Source: Sinotaia quadrata
Taxonomy: Eukaryota > Mollusca > Gastropoda > Architaenioglossa > Viviparidae
Length of the DNA stretch: 64,000 nucleotides
Direction of reading: 5' to 3'
Assembly: GCA_028829895.1 (NCBI GenBank)
Contig: CM054179.1
Span: 74,626,044-74,690,043, forward strand
Part shown: positions 36,392-49,608 of the stretch, in pieces
Position numbering within the stretch: the stretch's first letter is position 1
Layout: the number at the start of each line of letters is the position of its first letter
Notes under the pieces: generated by a model
What the model was told of the DNA's origin: nothing
The model's input: the letters and a program-made list of their open reading frames with translations, nothing else
Database searches by the model: none
Made by a program: the position numbers and the translations under genes

Positions 36392-37040
36392 TGTGATTCC
36401 AACGCCATTTAGTTAATGGATATTATTATTACTATTAGCTAAGTAACCATCCAAAAGTAATTACAAGTGATGAGAATCTTAATAGTATTTTACTAATGAT
36501 CTTCCAGAAGACACCACTCGCCTCTCTCACTTGGCAGATATACAGTGCAGTAAACTTTTTATCTATTCCACAACATAAAACATTTACAGTCACATAATGT
36601 TTCCATGAGTGGAAAGGAGAAGGACAAAAGGAGAAGACAAATCTAAAAAAAAGTAAGGAAGGATGCAGGGGATGAAAGGAATCTCCACATCAGTTAAATG
36701 TTTAGTGTCTCCACACCAAGGGAATGTCCTTTTCTTGCTGTTTTGAGGGATTCTCCACACCAGGGGAGTATCCTTCTAGTTAATTTGAGTGTCTACACCA
36801 TGGGAATATTCTTTCCTTTCAGCTGTTTATGTCTCCAAATCAGGAGAATACCATTTCCTTTGTCTTCACACTAGGGAATACCCTTTCTTTCTAGTTCAAT
36901 TCTGAGTCTCCATATCAGGGGAATAACCTTTCTTTCTAGTTGAATTTTTACTTGTCTCCACACCAGGCGAATACCCTTTTCTTCTGGTTAAGTTGTGTAT
37001 CTCCATACTAGGGGAATGCTTTTTCTTTCTAGTTAAGTTT
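36392..37040 (-). mobile_element. Partial LTR (copy G)
   Basis: The 3' end on the minus strand is CCAACGCCATTT.. read back as AAATGGCGTTGGAATCACA (ending at 36392). Then, moving right, come TTACAAGTGATGAGAATCTT, TCTTCCAGAAGACACCACTC and CTCTCACTTGGC, all shared with copies H and I. From about 36695 the copy dissolves into an array of CACACCAGGGGAATACCC units. No 5' terminus is found. Confidence 0.78.
36695..37040. repeat. Decayed array inside LTR copy G
   Basis: About seven copies of a 45-60-base unit containing TCTCCACACCAGGGGAATA and CCTTTCTTTCTAGTT. It is the reverse complement of the internal repeat type in copy D, amplified independently here. Confidence 0.8.
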
Positions 37041-37383
37041 TAACAATGGGTTTGTTTGACATAAAAATACTTATAATTAATTCGAAAAATCCATGGTTAT
37101 TCATTAGTGTATATTTGTCAATTGATAATCATTTAACAGTTTTATACAAACGATTGACGATAGAATTTCTCACCTAATGCACACCAAGCAGAAATTCACA
37201 ACAAAACAATGTTCTCTGTTCTGGAGGTGTGACTGATGCTTTACGTTTCCAGGCAACTACATTTATTAAGTTTCAAAGAGCACTTTATTACGTTTGAAGG
37301 AGATCTTGTACCGTTATTCGTCCGAGTGAACTGTGTCACAAACATTAGATCAGCTTATGTTTCGGTCGTAAGTTCGAAGGAAC
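37041..37383. other. Unannotated stretch, no gene seen
   Basis: AT-rich on the left. The start of a 106-residue frame lies at 37236, but that frame continues into a minisatellite and has no motif. Confidence 0.45.
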
Positions 37384-37545
37384 GCATGTCTGCATGTGTT
37401 GTGTTTCACCGACATCAGTATATCTGTATGTGTTGTGTTTCAGCATCAATATGTCTGTATGCGTTGTGTTTCAGCATCAATATATCTATATATGTTGTGT
37501 TTCAACATCGGTATGTCTGTATGTGTTGTGTTTCAGCATGCGCTG
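37384..37545. repeat. 33-bp minisatellite, five copies
   Basis: Unit contains TGTTGTGTTTCAGCATCAAT and ATGTCTGTATG. Because 33 is a multiple of three, three overlapping plus-strand frames stay open across it. They are repeat readings. Confidence 0.92.
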
Positions 37546-38771
37546 TCTCAGTATAGCTATTATATACACGAAGCATGATGAAATACTTACTACACAGTAT
37601 ATCCATGCGTCTTAAGGTTTAGTGTTTTATTTCTGAAAGAATGTTTCGTTCTGCTAGTGATTCTGCATTCAAAGACAAAAGCACTCTATCGACTACATCC
37701 GCATAGCTGGAACTACATAGATGCACTGGGAGACAAAATTATTTTATCGACTAGAGCCATGTACCTGGAAATACACTGACGCCTAAAATACCTGCAGTAC
37801 TGCATTAGAAGAAATGAGATTCTAATATAATAGGAAACAGCACAGGAAACGTTCTAGATATTGCCGACATAAGAAAAATAAAGAAGCAAACAAAGTAACC
37901 AATATTTGCGTACTAACGAAACAAGTCTCCAATTAATATGCTATTTTGTTACGTCTGTTGTGCACCCCAGAAAGGTCTGTGGCAGCTGAACCCACGTTTT
38001 CTAGATCGTAGTTCTTGGCCAGAAATTCTGTACGTGGAACACTGAGTAGCTAGCAATATTCTCCAAAAACTAGCACGACCCCCTTCTCTCCAGTATACCG
38101 TTTGATCGGTGTCGCACAAGAATGAAAATGTCAACTGATTCTTTCTTTTCCTTTAGCACATATCCAATTCCAAATGCAAAAAAAAATGTACATCGAGTCA
38201 GAGCCACAGTATCTGTCGATTTACAAACAGCTAAAGTCACAACGTGACACGCTTGCGAAGAGTAAATGTATATATGGAAACTTAATTGCTGTTGTCTGTT
38301 TTGTCTCTTCAGAGTAGGATGCCTTTCTTTCCAGTTATGTGTTGACAAAGATAAATGCATTGACTGTATTTTCATCTCTTTGGAGTATGTTGTCCCCTGC
38401 ACACCTCCATTTAACCCCCACCCCACCCTGTGCTATTTATACTAATTGTTTATTTAGAAAAATATATACACTATATTTGTTTATATATTTTTTTTCTCGT
38501 TTGTGTCAGTCTTTTTGTCATGACAAAAGTGAATAAATGAATGAATGCATATTGAAGGAAATATTAAATTAAAATGCGTTTATTAAAACTTTAAAAAATG
38601 ATTTAAAAGATCATAAAATGTCTGATTTACTTCTTGAAAGCGTGCATGATAAATGTGGGTATGACTTTAATTAATGGAGACATATATCGATTTGATCTTC
38701 TGAATTAAATCGTGCCACCACGCAAACATACCTTTTTGAAAAGAGCGTGGGAGTTAAGGGACTTCACTGGC
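37546..38771. other. Unannotated stretch, no gene seen
   Basis: Contains unrecognised minus-strand frames (118 residues at 38426-38070, 61 residues at 38134-37949) that overlap each other in different frames. No domain is visible. Confidence 0.45.
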
Positions 38772-38945
38772 TCTCTCTCACTGAATACTTGACTCACTCA
38801 CTGAATATTCACTCACTGACTGAATATTTGACTCAGTGAATACTGACTCACTCACTCTTTGACTGAAAACTTGACTCGCTCACTGACTGAATACGTGACT
38901 CACTGAATAACCTAACCCTAAACTAATTGTATAACTGACTGAATT
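38772..38945. repeat. Degenerate CACTGAATA repeats
   Basis: Decayed repeats of GACTCACTCACTGAATA with variable TTG/ACG insertions, of mixed 12-24-base periodicity. Confidence 0.8.
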
Positions 38946-39929
38946 GTGTTATACATTCTTTATTTTACGGTTTTGTCGTGTCGTTCTTATTTATAACTCT
39001 TCATAATCTTTATTGTCGTTTGTCCTTTTCGTTCTACATAAATACCCACCCTCCTTTTGCTTTACATAATCCGATTTTTCTTTCTTTCCTTACTTCACAC
39101 TCCATTATTTTTTTTTTTTTAGCTCATTCGATCCATCCATTTATATTACATTCCTTAATCTAATTGTTTTTCTTACAGATATTTCACTCCTCTTCCATCA
39201 TTCATCCTCCTGTATAGTTCATCGATTCCAAGAGTTGTCTCTCCATTCCTGTTTTGCTAGACGTTTTATTAACGTCTTTGTCTTCTCTGCCTCTTTCTTT
39301 GCTTAAAGATTCCATCCTTCATCCATTCATTTATTGTCTATTTCATGGTTTGTGTTTTTTTTCTTCTACTTCGTTTCTCTTAAATACATGTTCCCTACAT
39401 TTTCTATTTTAAAATCATTTTTCCTTTCGTTAGCTTTCATTTCTATCCACGTCTACTTTCTTTTATTATAATTCTTAAGATCATTGTAATCATTATTTGA
39501 AAAAAAAATATTTAATCGATCAGTTCTACAGCTTGTTCCATAATAGCTAGATAGTCCGGGTGATTTCAGACTAGAACGTGGATGGCTGAATGAACGAGCA
39601 AGAGACTCGAGAGGCTGCATTTAAACTGATGTGCACCACTAGCATGACGATAGATGGCGTGTGCGATTTGCAGACCATGCGTGTGTGGATGAAAGGATGA
39701 GGAGCTATTCAAACGGTTAATTTAGCTGAAATGTCCAAACCGCTAAATACAAGTTTGTGAATGAGTTGATACTATACTGCTAAGATCTGCGGCGGGAAAA
39801 TGAATAAACTTTAATGTCAATGAATGAAAGGGGTTAAATAGGTTGTTCGTCTCCAATTGTGCTTATGTATGAAAAGAATGGATTGATAAACAAACTACTC
39901 GAATGATTGTTACTTATTGCTGTGTAGTT
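38946..39929. other. Pyrimidine-rich unannotated stretch
   Basis: From 38960 to 39450 the plus strand is T/C-rich (TTTCTTTC, TCCATCC words). After that the sequence is unique-looking. No gene. Confidence 0.5.
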
Positions 39930-40142
39930 AATAGTTGTTCTATTCACTTGCTGTGTTGTTAATAGTTGTTCTATTCACTTGCTGTGTAGTTAATAGCTGG
40001 TCTATTCACTTGCTGTGTAGTTAATAGTTGGTCTATTCACTTGCTGTGTAGTTAATAGCTGGTCTATTCACTTGCTGTGTTGTTAATAGCTGGTCTATTC
40101 ACTTGCTGTGTTGTTAATAGTTTTTCTATTCACTTGCTGTTT
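39930..40142. repeat. ~31-bp minisatellite, seven copies
   Basis: Unit contains CACTTGCTGTGTAGTTAATA and GTTGTTCTATT. The variants GTTGTT and GCTGGT alternate. Confidence 0.94.
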
Positions 40143-41209
40143 CACGGTTGTATAAGACATGGTGAATAGTTAAACAGACTTCTCGGAGGTTTGCTCATTG
40201 TCCTATTATACGTAATCGATCTATTTATTAGACTGATTTAAACGGGTACTTGCATGGAAAATCTGATTGGGGCATGTACACGTGAATAAAATGCCATAAG
40301 ATTTGTAGAAGCTGTTTGCGGATATAATTCAACAGTCACCGTGAAAGCAATATTGGAATAAGAAAGCGGTACTAGATATAGGAATGCGAAGGACAGTTAA
40401 AAACAAATTTACGTTACAACAAAATTACTTCTGAAATGTTGTTTTTTTTTAAAAACCAAAACCGTCCAAGCCTGAGTGACAAGGATTTTAACAGCAATTC
40501 AGTTTGTAGACACGTCTTACAGTAAAATAGCATTATCTAATCCCGATAACAACGAAAAAGCGTCAATCCTGAATTACAAAGAAAAAATCACCTTACTAAT
40601 CTAATGTTATAACGTACATTCTTTTTTTCCATTTTAGGCCGTAATAGCGTCGTGGCTTAGAAAATGCTGCTCATAAAACGGCGAGGAACCTGATGCAGGA
40701 CGGAATACTCATCAACTCAGGGAAGTAACACGATGCCCCATACAGGAACGGTTTTTGGCTTGTCCGATGATCGCGCGTTATGCCAGGGGCTCTCATGCGA
40801 ACTCTGTTAAATGCAAAGGTTGCTTGCTTGAGGGAGTTATCAAAGATAGTGTCCATGAAACTCATGATCTTTGCTCATAAATAGTGGTGTGAAAAGATCC
40901 TAGTTACAAAGCTATTTTGCTGCTGTTGCTGCGAATTTTTAATAAAAAACAACAACAACAACAAAAATCCACCGTGAAATAATATCGACTCATGATGTTA
41001 GATACATGTTCACGCTAATGAAATAAATAATTTTCAGGTCTCTTGGAACCCCTGAATAAAAAATATTATATCTTCGATGCTTATTATTTTTTTAATCACG
41101 ATCTCTCGCTTAATTCCTAGCGACCTCTCGCAGAACCACGGTAGAGAAACTCTGGTCTAGTTAAAGAAATAGTTTTGGTATGAATCTCATATAGAAAAGT
41201 GTATCTTTC
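40143..41209. other. Unannotated stretch, no gene seen
   Basis: A slightly GC-richer patch at 40640-40880 carries a 64-residue minus-strand frame without recognisable motifs. It is preceded on the plus strand by a CCATTTTAG acceptor-like word at 40629, which I regard as chance. Confidence 0.4.
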
Positions 41210-41690
41210 AGAAACGTATTCTTACATCAGTATCTTTCAGTAAGCTATCATTACATGATTAACTTGAGGTAACACATCATTACATGAGTAACATTCAGTA
41301 ACGTATTCCTACTTGAGTAACTTGCAGTGACATATCTTTACAAGAGTATCTTGCAGTAACATATCATTTACATGTGTATCTTGCAGTAACATTTTACATG
41401 TGTATCTTGCAGTAACATATCATTTACATGTGTATCTTGCAGTAACATATCATTAAATGTGTATCTTGCAGTAACATATCATTACATGTATATCTTGTAG
41501 TAACATATCATTACATGAGTGTCTTTCAGTAACGTATCTTACAAGTAATATGACATTACATGAATATATTTCAGGAACATATCATTAAACGGAAATTTGT
41601 CAGTAACATATCATTAAATGTAAACTTATCAGTAACATATCATTACATGATTATCTTTCAGAATCCTATGATTACATTACATGTAATAAT
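41210..41690. repeat. Degenerate ~28-bp array, about 16 copies
   Basis: Repeats of TATCTTGCAGTAACATATCA followed by TTACATGTG, homogeneous in the centre (about 41360-41510) and decayed at both ends. Confidence 0.9.
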
Positions 41691-43189
41691 CCTAACAAAG
41701 GGAAAGGGTCAAATAATTAGAGTTTTACGTGATCAATTTCACTTTTTTCTCTTTGAAAATAAAAAAGAAAGAAAAGAAAGAAAGGGCGTTCAATGGCATT
41801 ACACAAGAAGTCATTACAATGAATAGAAGTGGATCCGATACCCATTCTTGTTTCAACTGTCCGAACCGAAACCATTGGCTTCCCTTTCTTGTTAAAATTC
41901 CGTAAGTCGAGACCACCGAGTTCAACAATTCACGCTCCGAACGAATCTTGATAGTTCTCGTCATTTGTCCTGTTTCGCCGAGCAAATCAGATTGATCATT
42001 TTACCGCAGCTTACCACAGCCATTCACTCACCTCCGAACTGCAGTGCCAAGAGCAAAGTAATCATATGAATGTCACGATTGGGCGAACTCGGAAATTAAT
42101 TCTACGTTCAGAACTGCCGTTGCCCTCGAACCGTGTCCGTCGTAAAGACACCATAATGAATGTTTATACCCCTCCTTCATCAAACCGAATCAAAAAGGAC
42201 CACAGTTTGACGTCGTTGGATGGGAACAGATACGTCTGACGTCAAGGAAAGGAGAGAAAACTCGACAAACGAAGACAACTTGGAAATTCCTGCCCAGCAA
42301 AGCATAAACTTAATGTGAGTGAGACATTGATTCAGGAAGACACATTTTCACCTAACTAAATGCACAGTTTGTACAATGACGTAACTGATGACGTCATTAG
42401 CGATCTTAGTGAAGGGTACACAATGTACCTAATACATGAATCTATGATGCTATACTTCTCATTTCGTTCTTTATAAAGTTCATGACAGCAGATACCTTAA
42501 CATTGCCAAATTTGGATATATTGTTGACACTTTATATCCTGTACCCTATTAAAAACAAATATAATCATTGAATAAACCCCATTAGAAATATCTCTACCAA
42601 TTAAAAGGTTGAAAGAAACCAGTATTTTGGCCGTTTTTGTTTGACAGCTCAAAACATGCGCACGTGCTATTGAAGAAATTCTAAATATAGAGCTCTGACC
42701 TCACGCACATGATGACAGATGAGAGAGTGATAACAACACTGAGTGAATCCTTGCTTCATTGTTAAAGTGTAATTTCTTTAGAGTGCTTTTCATTTGTCAA
42801 TATATGTTTTTATTACCTTCCTGATGACATGAAATTTGTAGCAAATCCATGACTGAAAGAAGGCAGTGATAAGTCGATAAATAAACAAACAAACAAACAA
42901 ACAAACAAACAAATAAATAGCTTCTTTGAAGTCTAGCTCGAAGCCTTATGCCTAGCGACCGAAGTCTTCGAAATGTACAACGTTGAAAAAAAGAAAACAA
43001 CGACGAAGAAACTCTACATTCATTAAGAATACTGTACGGTGAAGGTGATCAAGAAACTATATCTAGATACACATGTATAGTTCTGGGTCCAATAATCGTA
43101 GACCTGTACCGCTAGGATAATTTAACAATTTACTAGAAGGATCAGTTATGTTTACCTCAAAGCTCACCAGCAAACAATGTGATAAATAG

Positions 43190-43191
<2 letters not shown>
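41691..43191. other. Mostly unique stretch, no gene called
   Basis: About 41830-42320 is repeat-poor and richer in GC than its surroundings, with TGACGTC words, but no long open frame. A short AAAC run lies at about 42884-42914. Confidence 0.45.
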
Positions 43192-43259
<68 letters not shown>

Positions 43260-43264
43260 ACACA

Positions 43265-43301
<37 letters not shown>
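43192..43301. repeat. (CA)n microsatellite
   Basis: CA run of about 110 bases with two CATA interruptions. Confidence 0.96.
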
Positions 43302-43304
<3 letters not shown>

Positions 43305-45760
43305 TAACATGCTCTCTTACATATTTTATTTTAAAACGTCACATTTACTTTTCTCATATATTTGGTATTATACTTGTTTCATTATTTCATTTATGTGCTA
43401 AGTTAATAAATTATAACATTATTTTTTTAAATTATATTTTTAATTTCATTTTTAAAACAAAAACAATATATTAAACAAAGTTTTATGTCATAAAGGCAGT
43501 GGCTTGTTTCGCATGCCTCTAATCAAGCCAATGAAAAAAGGACTGCTCAATTTTAAAACTCATGTGCGCCATTTTCTAATGAGCTGAGCGGCCGCGCACC
43601 TAACAGGGAACCGTGTCAGTAACAATAATATTAATAATCACATTCTGTATTGGTCACATGACTGAAACGGAGTTAAGTCTAAAGTAAAATTCCAAATATA
43701 TATATATCAGTAGCAAATACTAAGTAACTTAACACAAGCACCAAAATACTCAAGATCTTTTTCTAATGATTGTCTGGCAAAAGAATAAAACTTCATTGGA
43801 CTTCAGATAAATCTATCGTCTGCTTCCATTAAAATTGACTTACAACCTGTGTTGTCAATGTTTCCGTTTCAATTTATAAGCTTTTTCTTTACATTAAATT
43901 CGAAGTATCTCTGGTGATTCATTACCGCGTTGTCTTCTAGAGAACGACTTTGTTTTCCGTCATTTGACGTCAGGAATTTACGCGTTTCCGAAGATGACGT
44001 CAAAACTTGTTTCCCGCAAAGTCCATGAAAGAAAATGTATGTTTATTGTTCATTTAAAATAGAACGACTAGGTTTAATGGAAACAATGATTTTGTACTAT
44101 TACTAAATTCTCCTGTCTCGGAAGGTGTGATCGTTATATCTGACATATATATTGGTGAAAATATTTTACATTCAAATAGAAATTTCAAATTTGTCTGTTT
44201 TTCCCTTGGAATTATATAAAAAAACCTTTGGGTTGATTGCTTAGTTCTTGAGATTCGTAATTTTATTTGTAAGACCACTGACTTGCCACAACACCAGCTC
44301 TTACCACTAGACGTTGAATCAAACAGAAAGTATGAATTGACTTATATATCCGCGAGTTCTAAGCTAAACTTACTCATGTTCTGTGGATCAAAACCGACCT
44401 TGGCCATTTGACATAATTTTCAGACCTTTGCTAGCTCGAAAATGAATATGCTAGTCACTTCTCTTTAAAGTTTAAAATTTGACTGATAATAATAATAATC
44501 CGTCTTCGGCGGATTTATCTCCCTTACCATTTCTTGTAGAGCGCTCTGAAAAACAAGTCCGAGCATAATTTCTTTCTCTTATGCTCTTCTCTGCTCGTTT
44601 TAGTTATAGGGGCGAATTCCTTTAATGTTATAAACTCGGCGTCTTCGGGGTTCAGTGAATGGCTACTCGTGTCACCAAGTGCCTGGAGATGACACTCAAG
44701 TGTCCGAGTCTGCTTACCTAAAGGAAATCGATGCAGTAGGCGCGAGAGCAGAAAAGGACGCGCCCTAGATGCAGAACTGAAGTCGAAGCGTACAGATTTA
44801 ATGACGTACAGTGAAAACGCACTTGTGGCTGCGACGCTCACCGCATCGGCAACAGTGTTTTCGTTTCACGCCGGTCTTTGAAGACGTGATCAATAACACG
44901 CTCATGTTAGATCCTACAAAAGGCTAGGGATAAACAACACCAACAATATGCACTAAGCGTCGATAGAACAATCACGTGATGAACACGTGACGACATCCGT
45001 GTGTATGTGTGTGTGTATTAGCTCGTTTAGTAATGTCGGCTGGAAGCGCTCTTCTTCTTGTCTTTCTTTTTCGTATATTCCTAAACGGCTCGGTATCCAA
45101 TATGGCAAAATGCCAGCATGACTGAGTAAACAATGTTTTCGACTCATAAAAATAGACTACATCCTCCCCTTCCTTCAAAACTATCCACATCAATCAAATA
45201 TAACAGCAACACGTAATTATCTATAATTACTTCCCTGAATTTTCTTGACTCTAGGCATAGTTTTCACGTAACAAAAGGTATATTGACAACCTTCTACCCA
45301 CCCTCTACCTCACCACTACTGCACTCAGTCACCCACCCACCCACCCCCGTCTTCAAAACGATTTTCGAGTTTACTTGCATCAGCAGTGAAAGTATTGTTA
45401 ATGGCAATTCTTCATGTGCAAATTTGATAAAAATATCGAACAAATTACTTTGAAATAAATTTACAAAGTAATTTCAGTTAACCATTGATTAAAAATTGCA
45501 ATGACATTAATCAGTGCAGACCCAAATTAATTCCCTGGGCTCTCGAACCAGAAAATAAATGAGAACTTAAGAAAAAGTAAAGTAAATAGATTAACTGAAA
45601 CCATCTCCTTCTATCACCGTCCGTTCGTTTGCTTAAAAAAGAAGGAAATAGTGAGTTGTTTTTTTTTAAATCCTTAATGAGTGCAGAAGAATTATTTAGG
45701 TAACTATGCAAAATATCTTTCCCGTCTACAGATCTTGCAATGTTCTGACAGATCGTACAT

Positions 45761-45763
<3 letters not shown>
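43302..45763. other. Mostly unique stretch, no gene called
   Basis: Contains a 105-residue minus-strand frame (44841 to 44524) in a GC-richer patch. It has no low-complexity bias and no recognisable motif, and could be an exon or an old transposon piece. An ATT/AATAATAAT run lies at about 44486-44500. A C-rich CCCA patch lies near 45330-45348. Confidence 0.4.

Positions 45764-45808
<45 letters not shown>
45764..45808. repeat. (GT)n microsatellite
   Basis: An uninterrupted GT run of about 45 bases. Confidence 0.96.
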
Positions 45809-45811
<3 letters not shown>

Positions 45812-46876
45812 TGTGTGCATGCCTTCTGTGTGGTTAAGTATGATAAAAATAATATGAATGAAAACGGTCATTACACGTTCCATATTTATAAGACAAATTG
45901 GTTGATGGATGTCATTATGCGTTAGTCTGTATTTTTAATTAATCTAACAATAAAAGCTTAATTTTACTGGCAGGTGCACGAACTCTTCCACCTGAGAACA
46001 GTATACTTCCGGCCGCATAGTCGAATATTTAAATACAATAGTGCTGTAATATTTCAACGGTTTTACGTTTTAGTACGGAAGCCCCATGTAATGACATTAC
46101 TACAACGTCGTCTGAATGTGTTCAACTAGGAAGTGTCCTTATCTTCTGCGCATGCCTCGTTCTCTGCTTTATCTTTTTTATATAACAAAAAAAAAATTCG
46201 CAGCAGATGGCACTTTCACACTGGATAAAATTCATTTGAATGATTTTAACTAACTGCATGGATGAAACAACTTGCGGGGCAATCAGGTTCGCCTATTTTG
46301 CAAATAATGTCCCCTCTTACCTTCATTGCTCAGTGTTAAATAACATTTATTTTCGCACAGTCTGGAGTCATTCGACTACAACAGCAAAGACATTGGGGAG
46401 AAATTTCGGTTTTGAAGAGAACAATTCAACAAATGAGTTAAATCTTAGAATTCAGCGATTCTTTTCTTGGACTACGTCTTACAATTATGAAATTATATAA
46501 AAGTGTCAGGACAAGCTAAACAAATTTAGGATTACAGTTTCTCAACCTTAGAAGAGAAACAATAAAATGATGGTGGAAACACTTCTAAACTTCATTTTGA
46601 TTGGTCTAAACGATAGAACCTTCTATCCCATAACAAGACACACAAGCTAAAGGGACGACAACTCTCAACACGTCACTTCATCTCCTCACATTAAGAATGC
46701 ATGGCATGAAGGATTCTCCGAACTTTGTCGCAGTCAAGGTTGACGCTCTCTTTCCAAGGTAATGAACGTAAAAGAAGAAGACTTGATGGAAGCCGCCATT
46801 AATGGCTAGAATAATTGGAATACGGAGATTGCGTAATTATGTCAGTGAGAGACCAATGACGGTAAAAGTATGGCGA
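45809..46876. other. Unannotated stretch, no gene seen
   Basis: A short A run near 46188 and an 86-residue unrecognised plus-strand frame at 46240-46500. No domain seen. Confidence 0.45.
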
Positions 46877-47125
<249 letters not shown>

Positions 47126-47532
47126 ACATAAGATACAAATACAAATCAAGTGAAATATCGTGGACAAGGAGAGAGAGACTGGAATTTATTATGCTTGTTT
47201 GATGCCATTTGAAAATCTATTACGGATTTCTAGGAGCCTTGTAAAGGAAATGAAGTCTGTCTGAAGTGAAATCTTTAATCTTCCAGCACCACCCACTTAC
47301 AATTTTGTTTTGAAAAGCAGTTATAATAATTTATCATTACCAGAAAGAGGGTTGAATAGAATGTACCAATGTCATCATGAGATTGGAGAGAATGTAATTA
47401 TTTTGCATAGTTAATAAAAGTTTATTCTTAAGGTTAGACAAAATTACTTTAAAAAAAAACTCTTATCCTGAAACTGCTATAAATAGAAATTTATTATACC
47501 TATGCGTATTATTCATACAAGGGTATATACGC
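47126..47532. other. Unannotated stretch, no gene seen
   Basis: Unique-looking AT-rich sequence with an A run at about 47450. Confidence 0.5.
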
Positions 47533-47802
47533 TCACAAACGCGTACGCACACAATATGAAGGACTGTACTAACACTCGCACGCACACAACATAAAGAACT
47601 GTACTAACACTCGCACGCACACAACATGAAGAGCTGTACTAACACTCGCACGCACACAACATGAAGAACTGTACTAACACTCGCACGCACACAACATGAA
47701 GAACTGTACTAACACTCGCACGCACACAACATGAAGAACTGTACTAACACTCGCACGCACACAACATGAAGAACTGTACTAACACTCGCACGCACACAAC
47801 AT
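47533..47802. repeat. 35-bp minisatellite, seven copies
   Basis: Unit contains ACAACATGAAGAACTGTACT and AACACTCGCACGCAC, homogeneous. Decayed ACACATAC/CAACA-rich repeats continue to about 48060. The minus-strand Cys/Val-rich frame is a repeat reading. Confidence 0.94.
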
Positions 47803-48060
47803 AAAACGTCACTAAGCCATCCACGCACCACAAACAACAGAACTAGCACACACATACACACAATACAAACAACAGCTCTAATACACGCATCACACATACA
47901 CAATAATAACAATAGATCTAACAAACGCACACACATAATATAAGCAACAACACTAATAATTATTCGCATACATACTATAAACGTCAACACTAACACACAC
48001 ATGCACACAACATAAGCAACAACCCTAACACTATACTACATTACACTACACTACATGTGA

Positions 48061-48939
48061 CAGTCTGGGTGAAATTTAATGACGACTCCCAATTATTACC
48101 ATACTATTTGATCAGCGTGTTGTGACTTTTGCATCAGAGTGTATAATATATGTTAGCTAATAGAACAAACAAATATGGCCACTTTCTGGTTGAAATTGTG
48201 ACAAGATTTATTCGTGAAGCAATACAGTAGCATGAAAACAAAGATGTACCCCGGAAATCGAATAAAATCACCTACACACATACATTTGCTCTCTCGAACA
48301 CACTCACCTACACGGAGAAATACACATTCCTGGGCATACAAGCGTGTACTTTTCGCTTCTGAAGACCACTGGAATGCAATGTTAGAACGAAACATGGAAA
48401 GAATGAGAGTCTATAAAGCGTGTCCAGAACACGATCCAGTGATTATCTAGACTAAAAATTGTCAGGGTGCATTTAAGCTTATCGCTAAAACATACTTCTT
48501 CTTCATACTTCTACTTCCACTTTCTTCGACCTATGCAGGGTTCGTTTCGCGTGAGGGGCAGCATTTTGTTGGAATACTACACACAATATCAACCACAAAG
48601 TTTGTAAAGCTTTTGATAATACTCCATATTTTATAGTTTTACTTCCCTGTTCGCTTAATTTTCTGAGCTGTATAATGCGTTCCTTCGGGTAAGTGGCTGT
48701 GTTCTGTCATAATTAATGTCATTACACGAGGATGTTGAACTCTTATGATATATGCACACGAATTAACAGTTATCAGGCACGTGAGCGCACCTATACTGCC
48801 AATGTGTGGTAGTAGGGGTACGTAGGGTTACGTTTGTAAATATCTTCCATTGTAATGTTTAACACAAATATCTTACTTCACCCGGTTCTTCAATTTGCTA
48901 CACTAAGAACTTGTCTATACTAACTTTCCAATATAATCC
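48061..48939. other. Unannotated stretch, no gene seen
   Basis: Overlapping plus and minus frames at 48153-48450 have no recognisable motif. Otherwise unique-looking. Confidence 0.45.
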
Positions 48940-49290
48940 CCAAAACACTGAACTGGAAACGACATTTCGTACTTCCACATCCCAATAAACCTGTTTGTGT
49001 TCATGGTTCATTGAACACATTAAACTGGAAACTTTCTATACTTCAATAGCCCAATAAAGTCTAGAACACCTGTTTGTGTTTCCGGTTCATTGAACACATT
49101 AAACTGGAAACATTTCTATACTTCAATAAATGGCCTAGAACACCTGTTTGTGTTTCCAGTTCATTGAACACATTAAATTGGAAAGGACATTTCTATACTG
49201 CCACATCTCAAGAAAGTCTATAATACCTGCTTGTGTTTCCGGTTAATTAAACACACTGAATGGAAAAGACACCTATATATACCTCCAAGT
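48940..49290. repeat. ~70-bp minisatellite, five copies
   Basis: Units contain CCTGTTTGTGTTTCCGGTTC, ATTGAACACATTAAACTGGA and CTTCAATA, with small indels. Moderately diverged. Confidence 0.88.
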
Positions 49291-49527
49291 CGTGAAATAC
49301 ATTTATTTCCAAATCCAATTTATTGCGTGATAAGACAAGTAAATACACTTTCGTGTCATGTCAAGACATTGCATTACCCGCTAAGAAATGTCAAAACATC
49401 TATTTACTAGCTAGCTTAAGAAATGCAAGACTCCTGTCTATAATTCGATCTATGAGAAAAACGCCTATTGGTATTACCAGTATAAGAAATACCAAGACAC
49501 CAAATCCGTACTCACAGACCACGCCAA

Positions 49528-49608
49528 GAAACTATATGTAGGATTAGAATGTCATGACAACTATAAGTAGGATTAGAATGTCAAACATCTATATGTAGGA
49601 TTAGAATG
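49528..49608. repeat. ~27-bp minisatellite, left part
   Basis: About three copies of TATGTAGGATTAGAATGTCA plus ACATC. The array is split by LTR copy H and resumes at 50684-50735. The last five bases (49604-49608, GAATG) are the left target duplication. Confidence 0.88.
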
